Positions 34,050-43,693 of a DNA stretch of 64,000 nucleotides are shown here, piece by piece. Within the stretch, counting starts at the first letter, position 1. Each line of letters starts with the position of its first letter. The DNA lies in contig JAFVIC010000075.1 in the NCBI GenBank assembly GCA_017477935.1, forward strand, positions 1-64,000, in the 5' to 3' direction. The position numbers and the translations under genes were made by a program. The notes below the pieces were generated by a model. The model worked only from the letters and a program-made list of their open reading frames with translations, was not told the DNA's origin and did not search any database. This stretch comes from Akkermansia sp. Lineage in GTDB: Bacteria; Verrucomicrobiota; Verrucomicrobiia; Verrucomicrobiales; Akkermansiaceae.

Positions 34050-34694
34050 TTACTCTGTTGCCTCTGCCGAAGAAGCCTGCTCGGCGGGTTCGGTGGGCTC
34101 TGTCGGTGCGGGCTTTTCTTTCTTCTTCTTTTCCTTTTTGATGTTGAACTGATTGGCAGCAGCATCAAAGCCATGGGAAAGAGTCATAAGGGTGGCCGCA
34201 GCGGCACGGGCGAGGGCATCCTGCAACAAAGGCCGCTCATCGGGTGCAAACTTGCCGAGCACATGGCTGACCATTTGTTTGCAGCCGGGGGCGGAAATTC
34301 CCACGCGCAGGCGAGGGAATTTCTCCGTACCGAGGTGGGCAATGAGGCTCTTCATGCCATTGTGCCCGCCGGCGGAGCCACCGGCACGCAGCCGCATGGC
34401 CCCGACGGGGAATGCAATATCATCGTACACCACGAACACTTGCTCAGGCTCCCACTTGTAGTAGCGCATGAGAGGGCCGACACTCTCACCCGAGGCGTTC
34501 ATGTAAGTCTGCGGTTTAACCAGTAACACGCCCGGACCGGCGGCCAGCTCAGCCTTGCGTGCCTTGTCGGTTTTCCACTCGGCACCGAAATGAGCTGCCA
34601 GCAAATCCAGCACCATAAACCCGACGTTGTGGCGGGTTTCGGCGTACTCACGGCCGGGATTACCCAGACCTACGATGATTTTGACAGGCAACAT
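34050..34694 (-). CDS. pth: Peptidyl-tRNA hydrolase
   Basis: A 214-residue cytoplasmic enzyme cleaving peptidyl-tRNAs released prematurely from ribosomes. Seen: IVGLGNPGREYAETRHNVGF with catalytic His22, KPQTYMNASG with the Asn, VYDDIAFPVG with the Asp, and GGHNGMKS. The last ~35 residues are an extra Lys-rich then Pro/Glu/Ala-rich tail absent from most homologues. The ATG overlaps the leuA stop (TGATG), so it is translated from the leuA message. Confidence 0.95.
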   Translation of the reverse strand: MLPVKIIVGLGNPGREYAETRHNVGFMVLDLLAAHFGAEWKTDKARKAELAAGPGVLLVKPQTYMNASGESVGPLMRYYKWEPEQVFVVYDDIAFPVGAMRLRAGGSAGGHNGMKSLIAHLGTEKFPRLRVGISAPGCKQMVSHVLGKFAPDERPLLQDALARAAAATLMTLSHGFDAAANQFNIKKEKKKKEKPAPTEPTEPAEQASSAEATE

Positions 34695-36256
34695 CAGTTC
34701 CCGCTGATCCCCAGCGCATTGAAGGTGATATTACGATTTACGGCATTCAGGTAAGCGCGGGCAGAAGCCTCGATAACGTCCGTTGCAGCCCCCTTGCCGG
34801 AAATAGGCTTGCAACCGCTCTCGCAGTCACCGAACTGCACCTTCACGCTCACTTCGCCGAGGGCGTCCTGACCGGTGGAGGTAGCGCGCACGTTGTAGTC
34901 CACCAGCTCACCGTGGGTCTGGGTGATTCGGTCGATAGCCTTGAAGCAGGCATTCACCGGGCCGTTACCAATGGCGCAGTCGGTGTACTCCTCATCATCT
35001 TTCACCAGAGTGACGGTAGCCGTGGGGCGGGCGGAATCGCCACCAATGAACTGGATGTGGCTCATCTTCCACACACCGTTACTGGTGTCGAGAGAGTCAT
35101 CCACCAGCGAGGAGAGGTCATCGTCATACACGAACTTCTTGCTGTCGCCCACTTTCTTGAATCGCTCAAATACGGCGCTCAACTCATCGTTGGAAAGGGT
35201 GTGGCCCAGCTTCTCCAGTCGGGCTTTCACAGCTGCGCGACCGGAGTGCTTGGTGAGCGGAAGCTCCGTCTCGCCCCAGCCGACTTCCACGGGGTCGATG
35301 ATTTCGTACGTCTCACGCTTGGCGAGAATACCGTGCTGGTGAATACCCGAGGAGTGGGCAAAGGCGTTCTCGCCCACGATGGCCTTGGAACGCTGCACGA
35401 GCATACCGCTCATGCGGGTCACCACGCGGCTGGTCTTCACGATTTCGCGGGTGTTGAGGTTGTGGGGCTGGCTTCCCTTCTCGAAGCCGAAAGGCTCGGG
35501 GCGGGTTGAGAGCGCCATGGCCACCTCCTCAATAGCGGTGTTACCGGCGCGCTCGCCAATGCCATTGATAGTACCCTCCACCTGGCGTGCACCGGCATGC
35601 ACGGCAGCCAGCGAATTCGCCACAGCCATACCGATATCGTTGTGACAGTGCACGGAAATAACGGCCTTGTCAATATTCTTCACATTGTCCTTCAGGTACT
35701 TGATGATGGCAAAGTACTCAGTCGGCGTAGTGAAGCCAACGGTATCGGGAATGTTCACGGTGGTGGCACCGGCATCGATAACGGCCTCCACGACCTGAGC
35801 AAGATAGTCATGCTCCGTGCGGCTGGCGTCCTCCGCCGAGAACTCCACGTCATTCACCAGGCTCTTGGCCAGCTTCACACCGGCCACAGCCATCTCGATA
35901 ATCTCCTCCTTGCTCTTCTTGAGCTTAAACTCGCGGTGCAGCGGGCTCGTGGCCAGGAACACATGAATTCGCCCGCGCTCCCCGGCAGGTGCCACGGCGG
36001 CAGCAGCCTGGCGAATGTCATTCTCCACGCAGCGGGCCAGACCGGCTATGCGGCACTTCTTCACCGTGCGGGCAATCGTGTGCACAGACTCAAAGTCACC
36101 GTCCGAAATGCAGGGGAAACCGGCCTCAATCACATCCACACCTAGCTTTTCGAGCTGACGTGCAACCTCCAGCTTCTGGCGGAGATTCATGGAAGCTCCC
36201 GGACACTGTTCACCATCGCGCAGCGTGGTATCGAAGAATAATACTTTGTCGCTCAT
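34694..36256 (-). CDS. leuA: 2-isopropylmalate synthase
   Basis: A 520-residue enzyme condensing acetyl-CoA with 2-oxoisovalerate, the first step of leucine synthesis. TTLRDGEQCPGAS with Arg13 and Asp14, HCHNDIGMAV with the metal-binding histidines, and NGIGERAGN define the TIM-barrel; the C-terminal ~130 residues with ATSTGQDALGEV form the leucine-sensing LeuA dimer domain, so feedback inhibition is expected. The leader is short (about 28 bases) and shows no leucine-rich attenuator peptide. Confidence 0.95.
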   Translation of the reverse strand: MSDKVLFFDTTLRDGEQCPGASMNLRQKLEVARQLEKLGVDVIEAGFPCISDGDFESVHTIARTVKKCRIAGLARCVENDIRQAAAAVAPAGERGRIHVFLATSPLHREFKLKKSKEEIIEMAVAGVKLAKSLVNDVEFSAEDASRTEHDYLAQVVEAVIDAGATTVNIPDTVGFTTPTEYFAIIKYLKDNVKNIDKAVISVHCHNDIGMAVANSLAAVHAGARQVEGTINGIGERAGNTAIEEVAMALSTRPEPFGFEKGSQPHNLNTREIVKTSRVVTRMSGMLVQRSKAIVGENAFAHSSGIHQHGILAKRETYEIIDPVEVGWGETELPLTKHSGRAAVKARLEKLGHTLSNDELSAVFERFKKVGDSKKFVYDDDLSSLVDDSLDTSNGVWKMSHIQFIGGDSARPTATVTLVKDDEEYTDCAIGNGPVNACFKAIDRITQTHGELVDYNVRATSTGQDALGEVSVKVQFGDCESGCKPISGKGAATDVIEASARAYLNAVNRNITFNALGISGN

Positions 36257-36290
36257 AGCTAATGTTTGTGTTGATGTTTAAGGAACCTGC

Positions 36291-36318
36291 ATTTTACACA
36301 CATTCTGAAAAAAATCAA
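36291..36318 (-). promoter_or_regulatory. Promoter of leuA-pth
   Basis: Minus strand TTGATT (36313-36318), 16 bp, TAAAAT (36291-36296). Confidence 0.6.
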
Positions 36319-36434
36319 GCCCTGAGCGCGTCACTTTCCACACTTTCTACTTGCAGAGGGTCTCTGAAAATGCTACCCTACGGGATAGAAGCGCGATTTG
36401 CTCCCCAACGCGCCATGTTCAAAAAGATAATACC

Positions 36435-39299
36435 ATGAAACTTCGTTTCCGCAAACTCATCAGCACCCTGTGCTGTGCGCTGGCCGTGGCCACTGCCGCC
36501 CTGCCCCAGTCACAGGCCGTTGTCATTTACCCCCATCCGCAGCACAACGGGCTGCGCTCCGTCACCACCAAAGTGACCGATGTACAGGTTCTGCTGCGCA
36601 CCCCTGAAAGCAAGGGGAAAATGTGGGACAGGCTGCCCGCTGTTGCCGAGGGGTACGCCATCGACATCACCCCGGGTAAGCTCACCATCTATGCGAATGA
36701 CGAAAGCGGGGTCTACTACGCCCGCCAGAGCATCATTCAGATGCTCTACAACGTGGAAGACGCCACGCTGGCTCACAACGATGTGTTTGCCGACAAGACA
36801 CTGCGCGAGGTTACGCGCCTGGGCGAGCTGCCCATGGGGATTGTTGTCGACTGGCCCGACCTTCCCGCACGCGGCATAGTGGAGGGCTACTACGGAGCTC
36901 CGTGGAGTTTCGAGGCTCGCTGCTCGATGTTCCGCTTCATGGGGCGCAACAAGATGAATACCTACATCTACGCCCCGAAAGATGACCCCTACCACCACGG
37001 CCTCGGCTGCTATGAGCCCTACCCTGCCTCCAAGGCTGCCGAGCTGTCAGATTTGGTGAAATATGCCCGGCGGCACCATGTGCGTTTTGTATGGGCCATT
37101 CACCCGGCTAACACCGTAAACTGGAATAACAACGGCGGCAAACCGCAGCTCGATGCCCTGTGCGATAAATTGAAGCAGATGTACGACCTGGGCGTGCGCG
37201 ACTTCGGGGTGCTGGTAGATGATTCGAGCGGTGAAATCGGCAAGGCCGAGCGACAGGTGCAGCTCACCAACTACATACTCGAAAACTTCATCCGCAAGCA
37301 CCCGGACGTCAACCAGACCCTCATCATGTGCCCCACCGGCTACAACCGCAGCTGGACCAACACACAGTTCCTGCAGACTCTCGGCAAGGGGCTCGATAAA
37401 TCCATACCTACCATGTGGACCGGTGACACCGTGGTACACGACATCACTCTGGAAGGCCAGAAATGGGTGAATGAGCAGGTAAAGCGCCCCACCTTCATCT
37501 GGTGGAACTGGCCCTGCAATGACTTCAAGCGCAGCCGCCTGTCCATGGGTCGCACCTATGGGCTCGATACCGACCCCGACATGAAGAACCAGATGAGCGG
37601 GTTCGTGGCCAACCCCATGGAACATGCCGAGGCCAGCAAGGTCGGCCTGTTCGGTGTGGCGAACTATACGTGGAATATTGAAGATTTCGAGTCCAATACC
37701 ACCTGGGATGCCGGCATACGCCGTCTCTACCCCATGCACCGCGATGCCATGAAGGTATTCTGCGCGCACAATTCTTACCTGCTGCCCAACGGCCACGGCT
37801 ACTACCGTGAGGAATCCGTGCACATTGCCGATACGGCCAATCAGTTCATCGCCAGCCTGCAAGCGAATAAACCCGACAAGAAGGCTGCCCAGCTGCTCCA
37901 GATAGAATTCGACCGCATGGTCAGCGCCGCCCGCGAACTCAAGCATACACAGAACCCCATCGCCGGACTCTGCACCGAAATTCGCCCCTGGCTCGATCAG
38001 TTCGAGCTGACAGGCATAGCCGGTTCATCCATCATGACCACCTTCGCGGCGAAAGATGATTACGCCTTCCACTACTTCTTCGACACCGTGCAGGCTATGT
38101 ACGACATGCGCTCCACCCTGCGCAATGAATGGAGCCACAGCGGCGTACGACAGGTAGATGATGTCGAGGTAGCCGCCTTCGCCATGACCCCGGTGGTGAA
38201 CGCGGCCTTTGCCTACCTCAACTCGCGCGTCTACGCCGAACTTTCCGGACAGGAACGCCCGGTGCCCAAATTCTCAGCCTCCACAGGCAACGCCGCGAAG
38301 GAACCTGCCAAGCTCATGGATGGCCGCCCCACTACCTTCTGGTCGAATGACGCCCGCCAGCAGGCAGGCCAGTGGTACAGCCTTGACCACGGTTCCCCCA
38401 TCAATATCAACAACATCTGCCTCATCACCGGTGGCCCCCGGGCAAACGACCACCCCAATTGCGTGCAGTTCGAGCTCTCCGATGACGGGCAGACATGGAC
38501 CCCCATCGGCGCACCCCAGCGCGGCAACATGGCCATCGTCAACCTCTCCAAAGAACCGGCTCGCGCGCGCTACGTGAGATTCCGAATCACCGAACCGCGC
38601 CGTAACTGGCTTTCTATCTGCGAGTTCGCAGTCAACCGCAGCTTGCCGCCATACGTTGACAGCACCGTCATCGGCACCAATCTCACGGCCTATAGTAATA
38701 AGGGAGATATCGGCATCAACCGCGTGATGGAAGTCAGCACACTCAAAGCCGGCGGTCATATCTCCCTCGAGCTACCCAGCCCGGTATACCCCGAATGGAT
38801 AGAGCTTAACCTCGAAAACCCCAACCTCATGACCTGGGGTTCAGTCGAACTCACCCTTGAGTCAGGCCGCACCGTGCAGCTGCAGGGAGCTGTACGCAAC
38901 AACCGCCTCTATATCCCCAAGAGCGAACTGCCCGCCGAGCGCGTATCTTCTCTACACGTCGTCAACAAGGGAAACACCGCACAGCAAATCAAGGTTACTA
39001 TCTTCCGCTTAGGTATTACGGAGGGGGCCTTCGACACTGACACCCGCACCATTACGGATGCCGACATCGCCACGAGCTACCTCTGCTCGAAGGCCGCTCT
39101 CGATGTCACCCTGCCCATTCCCGAGGGCTCAACTGAGCTCATTCTCGTCGGCAATGCCGCCTGGAACATCACGAATGCCACCCTCACCCGCGAGGGCGAA
39201 CACGTGCGCCGCTACAAGCTCACCCCGGGTGCCTCGTCCGTGCGTATTACCCACCCCAAACAGGAGCAGACTTTCTTGAACGAAGCCATCTTCAGATAA
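36435..39299 (+). CDS. Secreted GH84 beta-N-acetylglucosaminidase with F5/8-type domain
   Basis: A 954-residue exported enzyme. After a signal peptide (about 1-28) comes an N-terminal glycoside hydrolase accessory domain (about 30-140), then the GH84 barrel: ARGIVEGYYGAPWS and GVLVDDSSGEI with the catalytic pair Asp262-Asp263 used in substrate-assisted catalysis. Around 620-760 is an F5/8C (CBM32-like) module (KLMDGRPTTFWSND, ARYVRFRI), followed by further beta-rich sequence. GH84 enzymes release GlcNAc from mucin O-glycans or O-GlcNAc proteins. A promoter (TTGCAG, 17 bp, TACCCT) lies near 36352, giving a leader of about 50 bases. Confidence 0.93.
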   Translation: MKLRFRKLISTLCCALAVATAALPQSQAVVIYPHPQHNGLRSVTTKVTDVQVLLRTPESKGKMWDRLPAVAEGYAIDITPGKLTIYANDESGVYYARQSIIQMLYNVEDATLAHNDVFADKTLREVTRLGELPMGIVVDWPDLPARGIVEGYYGAPWSFEARCSMFRFMGRNKMNTYIYAPKDDPYHHGLGCYEPYPASKAAELSDLVKYARRHHVRFVWAIHPANTVNWNNNGGKPQLDALCDKLKQMYDLGVRDFGVLVDDSSGEIGKAERQVQLTNYILENFIRKHPDVNQTLIMCPTGYNRSWTNTQFLQTLGKGLDKSIPTMWTGDTVVHDITLEGQKWVNEQVKRPTFIWWNWPCNDFKRSRLSMGRTYGLDTDPDMKNQMSGFVANPMEHAEASKVGLFGVANYTWNIEDFESNTTWDAGIRRLYPMHRDAMKVFCAHNSYLLPNGHGYYREESVHIADTANQFIASLQANKPDKKAAQLLQIEFDRMVSAARELKHTQNPIAGLCTEIRPWLDQFELTGIAGSSIMTTFAAKDDYAFHYFFDTVQAMYDMRSTLRNEWSHSGVRQVDDVEVAAFAMTPVVNAAFAYLNSRVYAELSGQERPVPKFSASTGNAAKEPAKLMDGRPTTFWSNDARQQAGQWYSLDHGSPININNICLITGGPRANDHPNCVQFELSDDGQTWTPIGAPQRGNMAIVNLSKEPARARYVRFRITEPRRNWLSICEFAVNRSLPPYVDSTVIGTNLTAYSNKGDIGINRVMEVSTLKAGGHISLELPSPVYPEWIELNLENPNLMTWGSVELTLESGRTVQLQGAVRNNRLYIPKSELPAERVSSLHVVNKGNTAQQIKVTIFRLGITEGAFDTDTRTITDADIATSYLCSKAALDVTLPIPEGSTELILVGNAAWNITNATLTREGEHVRRYKLTPGASSVRITHPKQEQTFLNEAIFR

Positions 39300-39324
39300 T
39301 CCGCCCCGGGTCACAGACCTGAAA

Positions 39325-39363
39325 AAACGACCTTTCATGAAACACATTCATGAAAGGTCGTTT
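39325..39363. terminator. Bidirectional terminator between GH84 gene and the 39415 gene
   Basis: Perfect 17-bp stem (39325-39341 with 39347-39363) and 5-base loop. A-run on one side and T-run on the other let it work for both convergent genes. Confidence 0.88.
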
Positions 39364-39414
39364 GCTATAGGGAATTTTATAGTAACTCTTTGTTGCTTAT
39401 ATCCTTATAAGCAA

Positions 39415-40362
39415 TCAGGCTTCATCACCGGAATCCGCAACATCTTCCCCATCAATCTCAAGCTCAGGAGCTTGGGGGAGATTCGGGCGGGGAGCCGGCT
39501 GGCGATAACGAGCAGCCTCAAGCAAGAACAACTCAGCCACGCGGAAAGCACGGCGAGAAGCTTCAGCAGCCGTGCGATCATCCATCAACGCCAGGCCCTC
39601 TTCGGTCACCTCACCGAGGTAGATTTTCCAGGCGCGGCGCACAAGCTCATCGGAATCCACCTTGATGGGTGAAGGCTGCTGCTGAGGGGTGTCATTCTCG
39701 CGGTTGCGGCGGTTGCGACGGCGTTTACGGCGATTCTTACCACCACCGCCACCTTCATTTCCACCGACTACCTCAGGCAGTGCGAAACCGGGAGCCGGCT
39801 CAAGAGCCGGGAAATCACGTGGGTCAGGCTCGCGCTCGGAATTATCGCGCTTGTTATCACGCTTATCGTCGCGGCGGTTGTTGTCGGGACGGGGAGCGGG
39901 GGCCGGAGCGGGCTGCTCTTTCTTCTCGGGAGCAGGGGGCGGAGCGGGCTGCTCCTTCTTCTCGGGAGCGGGGGCCGGAGCGGGCTGCTCCTTCTTCTCG
40001 GGAGCGGGGGCCGGAGCGGGCTGCTCCTTCTTCTCGGGAGCGGGGGTCGGAGCTTCTGCTACTTTGCCCGATTTTTTAGCGCGCGGCTTACGGGCGCTTT
40101 TGGGAGCGGGAGCGGGAGCGGCGGGAGCGGTACCCTCGGCCGTGCCGGTTTTGTCTGCCTTTTTCGTGCGGGGCTTGCGCGCAGGCTTCTCGGCGGGAGC
40201 AGCAACAGCAGCGCTCTCAGCGGCGGCGGGCTTGGCAGCACCCTTGCGGGCGGCAGTCTTGCGGGGAGCTCGCGACTTGGCAGCGGGCTTCACCTCAGCG
40301 GCGGGGGTGGGGGTGTTCTTTTCTTCTGCGTCCATGATATGCGGAATGTAGAATATGGTCAT
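39415..40362 (-). CDS. Low-complexity Ala/Pro/Lys-rich basic protein
   Basis: A 315-residue protein. The first ~100 residues are Lys/Ala/Pro-rich, like histone H1-type tails (RKPRTKKADK, RKPRAKKSGK); then four tandem units of the type APEKKEQPAPAP, a charged RDDKRDNKRDN stretch, an Arg-rich KNRRKRRRNRRNRE cluster, and a helical C-terminal domain of about 75 residues. Nucleic-acid binding is the natural guess. The frame opens 4 bases inside the upstream deacetylase gene (ATGA); an in-frame ATG at 40335 is an alternative start. Confidence 0.7.
   Translation of the reverse strand: MTIFYIPHIMDAEEKNTPTPAAEVKPAAKSRAPRKTAARKGAAKPAAAESAAVAAPAEKPARKPRTKKADKTGTAEGTAPAAPAPAPKSARKPRAKKSGKVAEAPTPAPEKKEQPAPAPAPEKKEQPAPAPAPEKKEQPAPPPAPEKKEQPAPAPAPRPDNNRRDDKRDNKRDNSEREPDPRDFPALEPAPGFALPEVVGGNEGGGGGKNRRKRRRNRRNRENDTPQQQPSPIKVDSDELVRRAWKIYLGEVTEEGLALMDDRTAAEASRRAFRVAELFLLEAARYRQPAPRPNLPQAPELEIDGEDVADSGDEA
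39898..40056 (-). repeat. In-frame 36-bp tandem repeats
   Basis: About four copies of a 36-bp unit encode APEKKEQPAPAP-type blocks in the 39415-40362 gene. Units are nearly identical, so copy number may vary between strains. Confidence 0.8.
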
Positions 40363-41651
40363 TGTTCAACGTTCACATTCCGGTCGGTACTGAAAGACCA
40401 TTCCGCACGGTGGCGGGTGCCGTCTTTCGTTTTCCAGGAGATATGAACGGAGATGTATGGCATGTAAATGCGGCAGGGAGAGGTCCACTGAATGGTGCGT
40501 GTGGCGGCATCCATCTGGGCGGGCACCCTGCCAAAACCGCTCACCAGCATGCGAACGGAGGAAAGGTCCAAATCAGCAACACTGTCGAGCCGGGCACTGA
40601 TAGTCGGCAGCTTGCAAGATACGACTTCCCCGGGAAGGGGCAAAACAGGGAACGGCGGGGCTGGTGTACCACTCACCAGCTGTCCCGGTTGGGAGGCAGC
40701 CGAAGCAACGGGGGCACCATCACCACCGCTGAAATCAATAGCGTGCCGGAAAATAGAGGGATCCGTACCGAACACCATGTAGCGGTCTATGCGCAGAGGG
40801 TCTGTCTCTGTGGTGACCTTTCGGGGTATCACGGTGAAAGCTGCCACGTAACCATGGCCGGGCAGGCTGTTCACCATGGCAGCATCATTATAACCACCGG
40901 GGAAACAATAAGTATTGAGCGCACCGAAAAGTTCCTGCAGTCGCTCACGAGAACCACCCAGCTCCTTGTTAATGAATGCAGTGTAAGAAGCCTCACCCGC
41001 ACGCTGATATCGCTGCCAGGTGCTGGGGTAGGGATGGGTGGCCGAGTGACTGCCGATTGTGGCGCCGTTCTCCATCATCTCCCGAATCATGGCCGGTGAC
41101 ATACTGTCACCGCGCCCGCTGATATAGCGGGTGTACAGGAAAAGATGGAAGGGGTAACCAAACTCGCGGAAAATGGGATAGGCATCCGTATAAACACTAC
41201 GCCAGCCGTCATCGAGCGTGATAAGAGCACAGCGCTCAGGCAGGCGGCGCTCCCCGAGCAGCCACTCAAGGAATTCAGGCATGCTGATAACAGTGATTTT
41301 CTCACGGCGAAGTTTCTCCATCTGCTCGCGCAGCTCACCGGTGCGCAAAAGCATCTCCGACACCGGGCGGGTGTAACTGAAATTGTGATACCCCAGAACG
41401 GCAACACGGGTTTTCTCCCGCTCCACAAGAGGGCCGAGAAAGCGCTGCTCCGCCGGGGTAGCCGTTGCAGGTGCAGCCACCTCGGCTCTGCCATCATTCT
41501 TTTTGCCGGGTGCAGGGCGAGCCGGTTGGCGCGAGGAACCATGCCGAGCCTCGAGCGCAAAGGGGTCAGGCGTAAGTGGCGGGGGGTCATACATCTGCCC
41601 CCAGACCAGCTGGCACACCAACAATACCACTATATACGCGCAGCGCTTCAT
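40359..41651 (-). CDS. Secreted polysaccharide deacetylase (NodB domain)
   Basis: A 430-residue protein with a signal peptide (to about VWG), a Pro-rich linker, and a carbohydrate esterase 4 domain (about 82-300): VLGYHNFS, TLDDGW with Asp147 and Asp148, and SHSATHP with metal ligands His202 and His206. Such enzymes remove acetyl groups from GlcNAc-containing polymers or peptidoglycan. The C-terminal ~100 residues form a beta-rich domain of unknown kind. A promoter ends 8 bases upstream. It is coupled by ATGA to the low-complexity basic protein. Confidence 0.88.
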   Translation of the reverse strand: MKRCAYIVVLLVCQLVWGQMYDPPPLTPDPFALEARHGSSRQPARPAPGKKNDGRAEVAAPATATPAEQRFLGPLVEREKTRVAVLGYHNFSYTRPVSEMLLRTGELREQMEKLRREKITVISMPEFLEWLLGERRLPERCALITLDDGWRSVYTDAYPIFREFGYPFHLFLYTRYISGRGDSMSPAMIREMMENGATIGSHSATHPYPSTWQRYQRAGEASYTAFINKELGGSRERLQELFGALNTYCFPGGYNDAAMVNSLPGHGYVAAFTVIPRKVTTETDPLRIDRYMVFGTDPSIFRHAIDFSGGDGAPVASAASQPGQLVSGTPAPPFPVLPLPGEVVSCKLPTISARLDSVADLDLSSVRMLVSGFGRVPAQMDAATRTIQWTSPCRIYMPYISVHISWKTKDGTRHRAEWSFSTDRNVNVEQ

Positions 41652-41659
41652 GAAGCTTA

Positions 41660-41687
41660 ATCATAGCACATCTACGCGTTATAGCAA
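41660..41687 (-). promoter_or_regulatory. Promoter of the deacetylase gene
   Basis: Minus strand TTGCTA (41682-41687), 16 bp, TATGAT (41660-41665), ending 8 bases before the ATG. Confidence 0.6.
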
Positions 41688-41753
41688 GCTTATAGTATGT
41701 CAGGTTCAGCTAAACTTACACGCGATTATGACGAAAGCCACCATCTCCCCGGC

Positions 41754-41784
41754 AAAAAAAAGGCCGCTACCATCGGTAGCGACC
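41754..41784 (-). terminator. Terminator of the small lipoprotein gene
   Basis: Minus strand 10-bp stem (41775-41784 with 41762-41771, one mismatch) with a 3-base loop, followed by eight T. Confidence 0.85.
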
Positions 41785-41818
41785 CCGGAAAACTTTCGTT
41801 TAAACAGCCGGTAAAAGC

Positions 41819-41989
41819 TTATTTACCCTTTTCATCGAACACCTTCACAGGCTCAGTGGGCTGAGCTTCAGGAAGCGGGTTGCAGTTCTTCGGCATGGGG
41901 TGCAGCTTGGGGGCAGACTGCGACTGGCAGCAGCAGGAGCTGAACCCTACAGCGCAGGCAACGGCAAGAATCAGAGTTGTTACTTTCAT
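41819..41989 (-). CDS. Small cysteine-rich lipoprotein
   Basis: A 56-residue protein starting MKVTTLILAVACAVGFSSC, a classical lipoprotein signal with the acylated Cys in a CCC cluster, followed by a short polar, Pro-rich tail ending FDEKGK. It is too short for usual length cut-offs but has a coherent signal peptide and its own terminator. Function unknown; similar tiny lipoproteins are often envelope spacers. Confidence 0.7.
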   Translation of the reverse strand: MKVTTLILAVACAVGFSSCCCQSQSAPKLHPMPKNCNPLPEAQPTEPVKVFDEKGK

Positions 41990-42136
41990 AAAAAAATGTC
42001 GATATGGAAGTTATCGCTGAACAGTTAAACACATTTTCCGCCATAAGTCAACCTTTAATTCTACATTTTTATATGTGTGACCCACAATATGCTTGCACGC
42101 GACATAGCGCTGTGCCATAATGCGCGCGTTCACACC

Positions 42137-43681
42137 ATGGCTCGCCGCAGACGCAGAAAAAGCACCTCAGCACGCAGACACAAGTCCACCACCGGCAACG
42201 CCGGGCGCAAATGGCTCACCGGCCTGGCAATCGCGCTGATTATCCTCATTCTCACCCCTATCATCGGCAGTTACCAACTGCTCAACTGGTTGCAGGGGGA
42301 GGGTTTCCGTGCCCGCCTGAGTGAAAAACTGGCAAACAGAGCACAAGCGGATGAAGTGAACATCCCCCACCCCCTGCATATTGATGATGAGCGAGTGAGT
42401 CTTCCCGCCATCGAGCTGCGGCGCTGCGACATGCTGCAACAGGCCACGGCCGAGCGAATCGTGGCCGATATTGATCGCGACCGCCTGATAAGCCGCGAAC
42501 TTCTCATCAAAAAACTGACGATGGAGGAAGCAACCCTGCGCCTGGACAGCGATGCCGACGGCACACTCCCCCCCATCCTCGAAGAAGACAACGGCCTGCT
42601 GAGCCGCCTGACACCGCGCACATTCAAATTACAGGCATTCGAATGCACCGATGCTGACGTGGAACTGCTGCTGAGCGAGAAACTCTACAGCCTGACAGGC
42701 TGCCGCGTATCCGCCGAGCCGCTCAGCAAAACCGGGAACGATGAATGGCAGATTAACATCGAGAACGGCCGAGTACACACCCCGCTGAGTTACCTGAGCA
42801 ACTGCAGTGTCAAATCCGCCACCCTGCTCAGCAGCAAAAAAGCCATTGCTCTCTCCGAATGCCGATTCATGCTGACCCCCGGCGAGTTGAAGCTGAAGGG
42901 CAACTACAACCGCAACAACAAACAGTGGCACCTCGACCTGCGCGCCAACAAGGCCAATGTCGAGAGACTGCTCAACAACGACTGGAAAAAACACCTCAGC
43001 GGCGAACTTTATGGCACCCTCAAAATCAACGGACAAGCCAAAGCCATCAAAAAAGCCGCCGGCAACATAGCCCTGCAACAAGCAGTCATAGAAGGGCTGC
43101 CCATCCTCTCAGACCTCACCATCGACAACACGCGCCCCTACCGCACCATATCACTCGAAAAAGCCGAGTGCCGCGTGAGTTACCCCTACTCCCGCCCCGG
43201 GCACAATATCAGCGATGCATGGCTTTTCGACAACATCGATATTCGCTCAACGGAGGGCACCCTGCTGGTGAAGGGCCACGTTATCATCTGCCCCGGCGGC
43301 GCCCTGCACGGCACACTGACCATCGGGTTGCCGGAAACCACCGTTGAACAGCTGACTGCCCTCGCCCCCGATATACCTGCCCAACTGTTTAATGCGAGCG
43401 GAGCCCCGGGTTACCGCTGGCTCAACATCAACCTCAGCGGCACAGTCGATGCCCCGCAAGAGGATCTCAGCGCCCGACTGCGCACCATACTGGCTGCCGC
43501 CCTGCCCCAGGCTGCTGCCGAGGCCGCCGGCAGCGCCGCCCGCACAGCAGGTGAGCTGCTCAACAGCCTACTCTCTCCGGCACCGGCGCCCCCCGAACCG
43601 ACAGATTCCCCGACAAGCGAGCAGCCCGACAGCCCCGGGCTCATCCCCACCGCTACGGACGTTCTCGATATTATCTTCTGA
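42137..43681 (+). CDS. AsmA-like inner-membrane-anchored envelope protein
   Basis: A 514-residue protein with a very basic N-terminus (ARRRRRKSTSARRHK), one transmembrane helix (about 28-50) and a long periplasmic beta-rich part with AsmA/DUF3971-type features (LRLDSDADGTLPPILEED, GTLKINGQA, TEGTLLVKGHV). The tail is Pro/Ser-rich. AsmA-like proteins are thought to move lipids between membranes. The ATG at 42137 follows a promoter (TTGCAC, 17 bp, CATAAT at 42115-42120) by 16 bases. The adjacent IF-1-like gene begins 13 bases after its stop. Confidence 0.72.
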   Translation: MARRRRRKSTSARRHKSTTGNAGRKWLTGLAIALIILILTPIIGSYQLLNWLQGEGFRARLSEKLANRAQADEVNIPHPLHIDDERVSLPAIELRRCDMLQQATAERIVADIDRDRLISRELLIKKLTMEEATLRLDSDADGTLPPILEEDNGLLSRLTPRTFKLQAFECTDADVELLLSEKLYSLTGCRVSAEPLSKTGNDEWQINIENGRVHTPLSYLSNCSVKSATLLSSKKAIALSECRFMLTPGELKLKGNYNRNNKQWHLDLRANKANVERLLNNDWKKHLSGELYGTLKINGQAKAIKKAAGNIALQQAVIEGLPILSDLTIDNTRPYRTISLEKAECRVSYPYSRPGHNISDAWLFDNIDIRSTEGTLLVKGHVIICPGGALHGTLTIGLPETTVEQLTALAPDIPAQLFNASGAPGYRWLNINLSGTVDAPQEDLSARLRTILAAALPQAAAEAAGSAARTAGELLNSLLSPAPAPPEPTDSPTSEQPDSPGLIPTATDVLDIIF

Positions 43682-43693
43682 CCCCGCCCCATC

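Noticed and set aside
36257..36290. Leucine attenuator or T-box before leuA.
   Set aside because: Leader is only about 28 bases with no leader peptide or specifier structure.
39898..40056. Regular 36-bp units as a CRISPR-like array.
   Set aside because: Units are contiguous without spacers and keep a coding frame; no cas genes.
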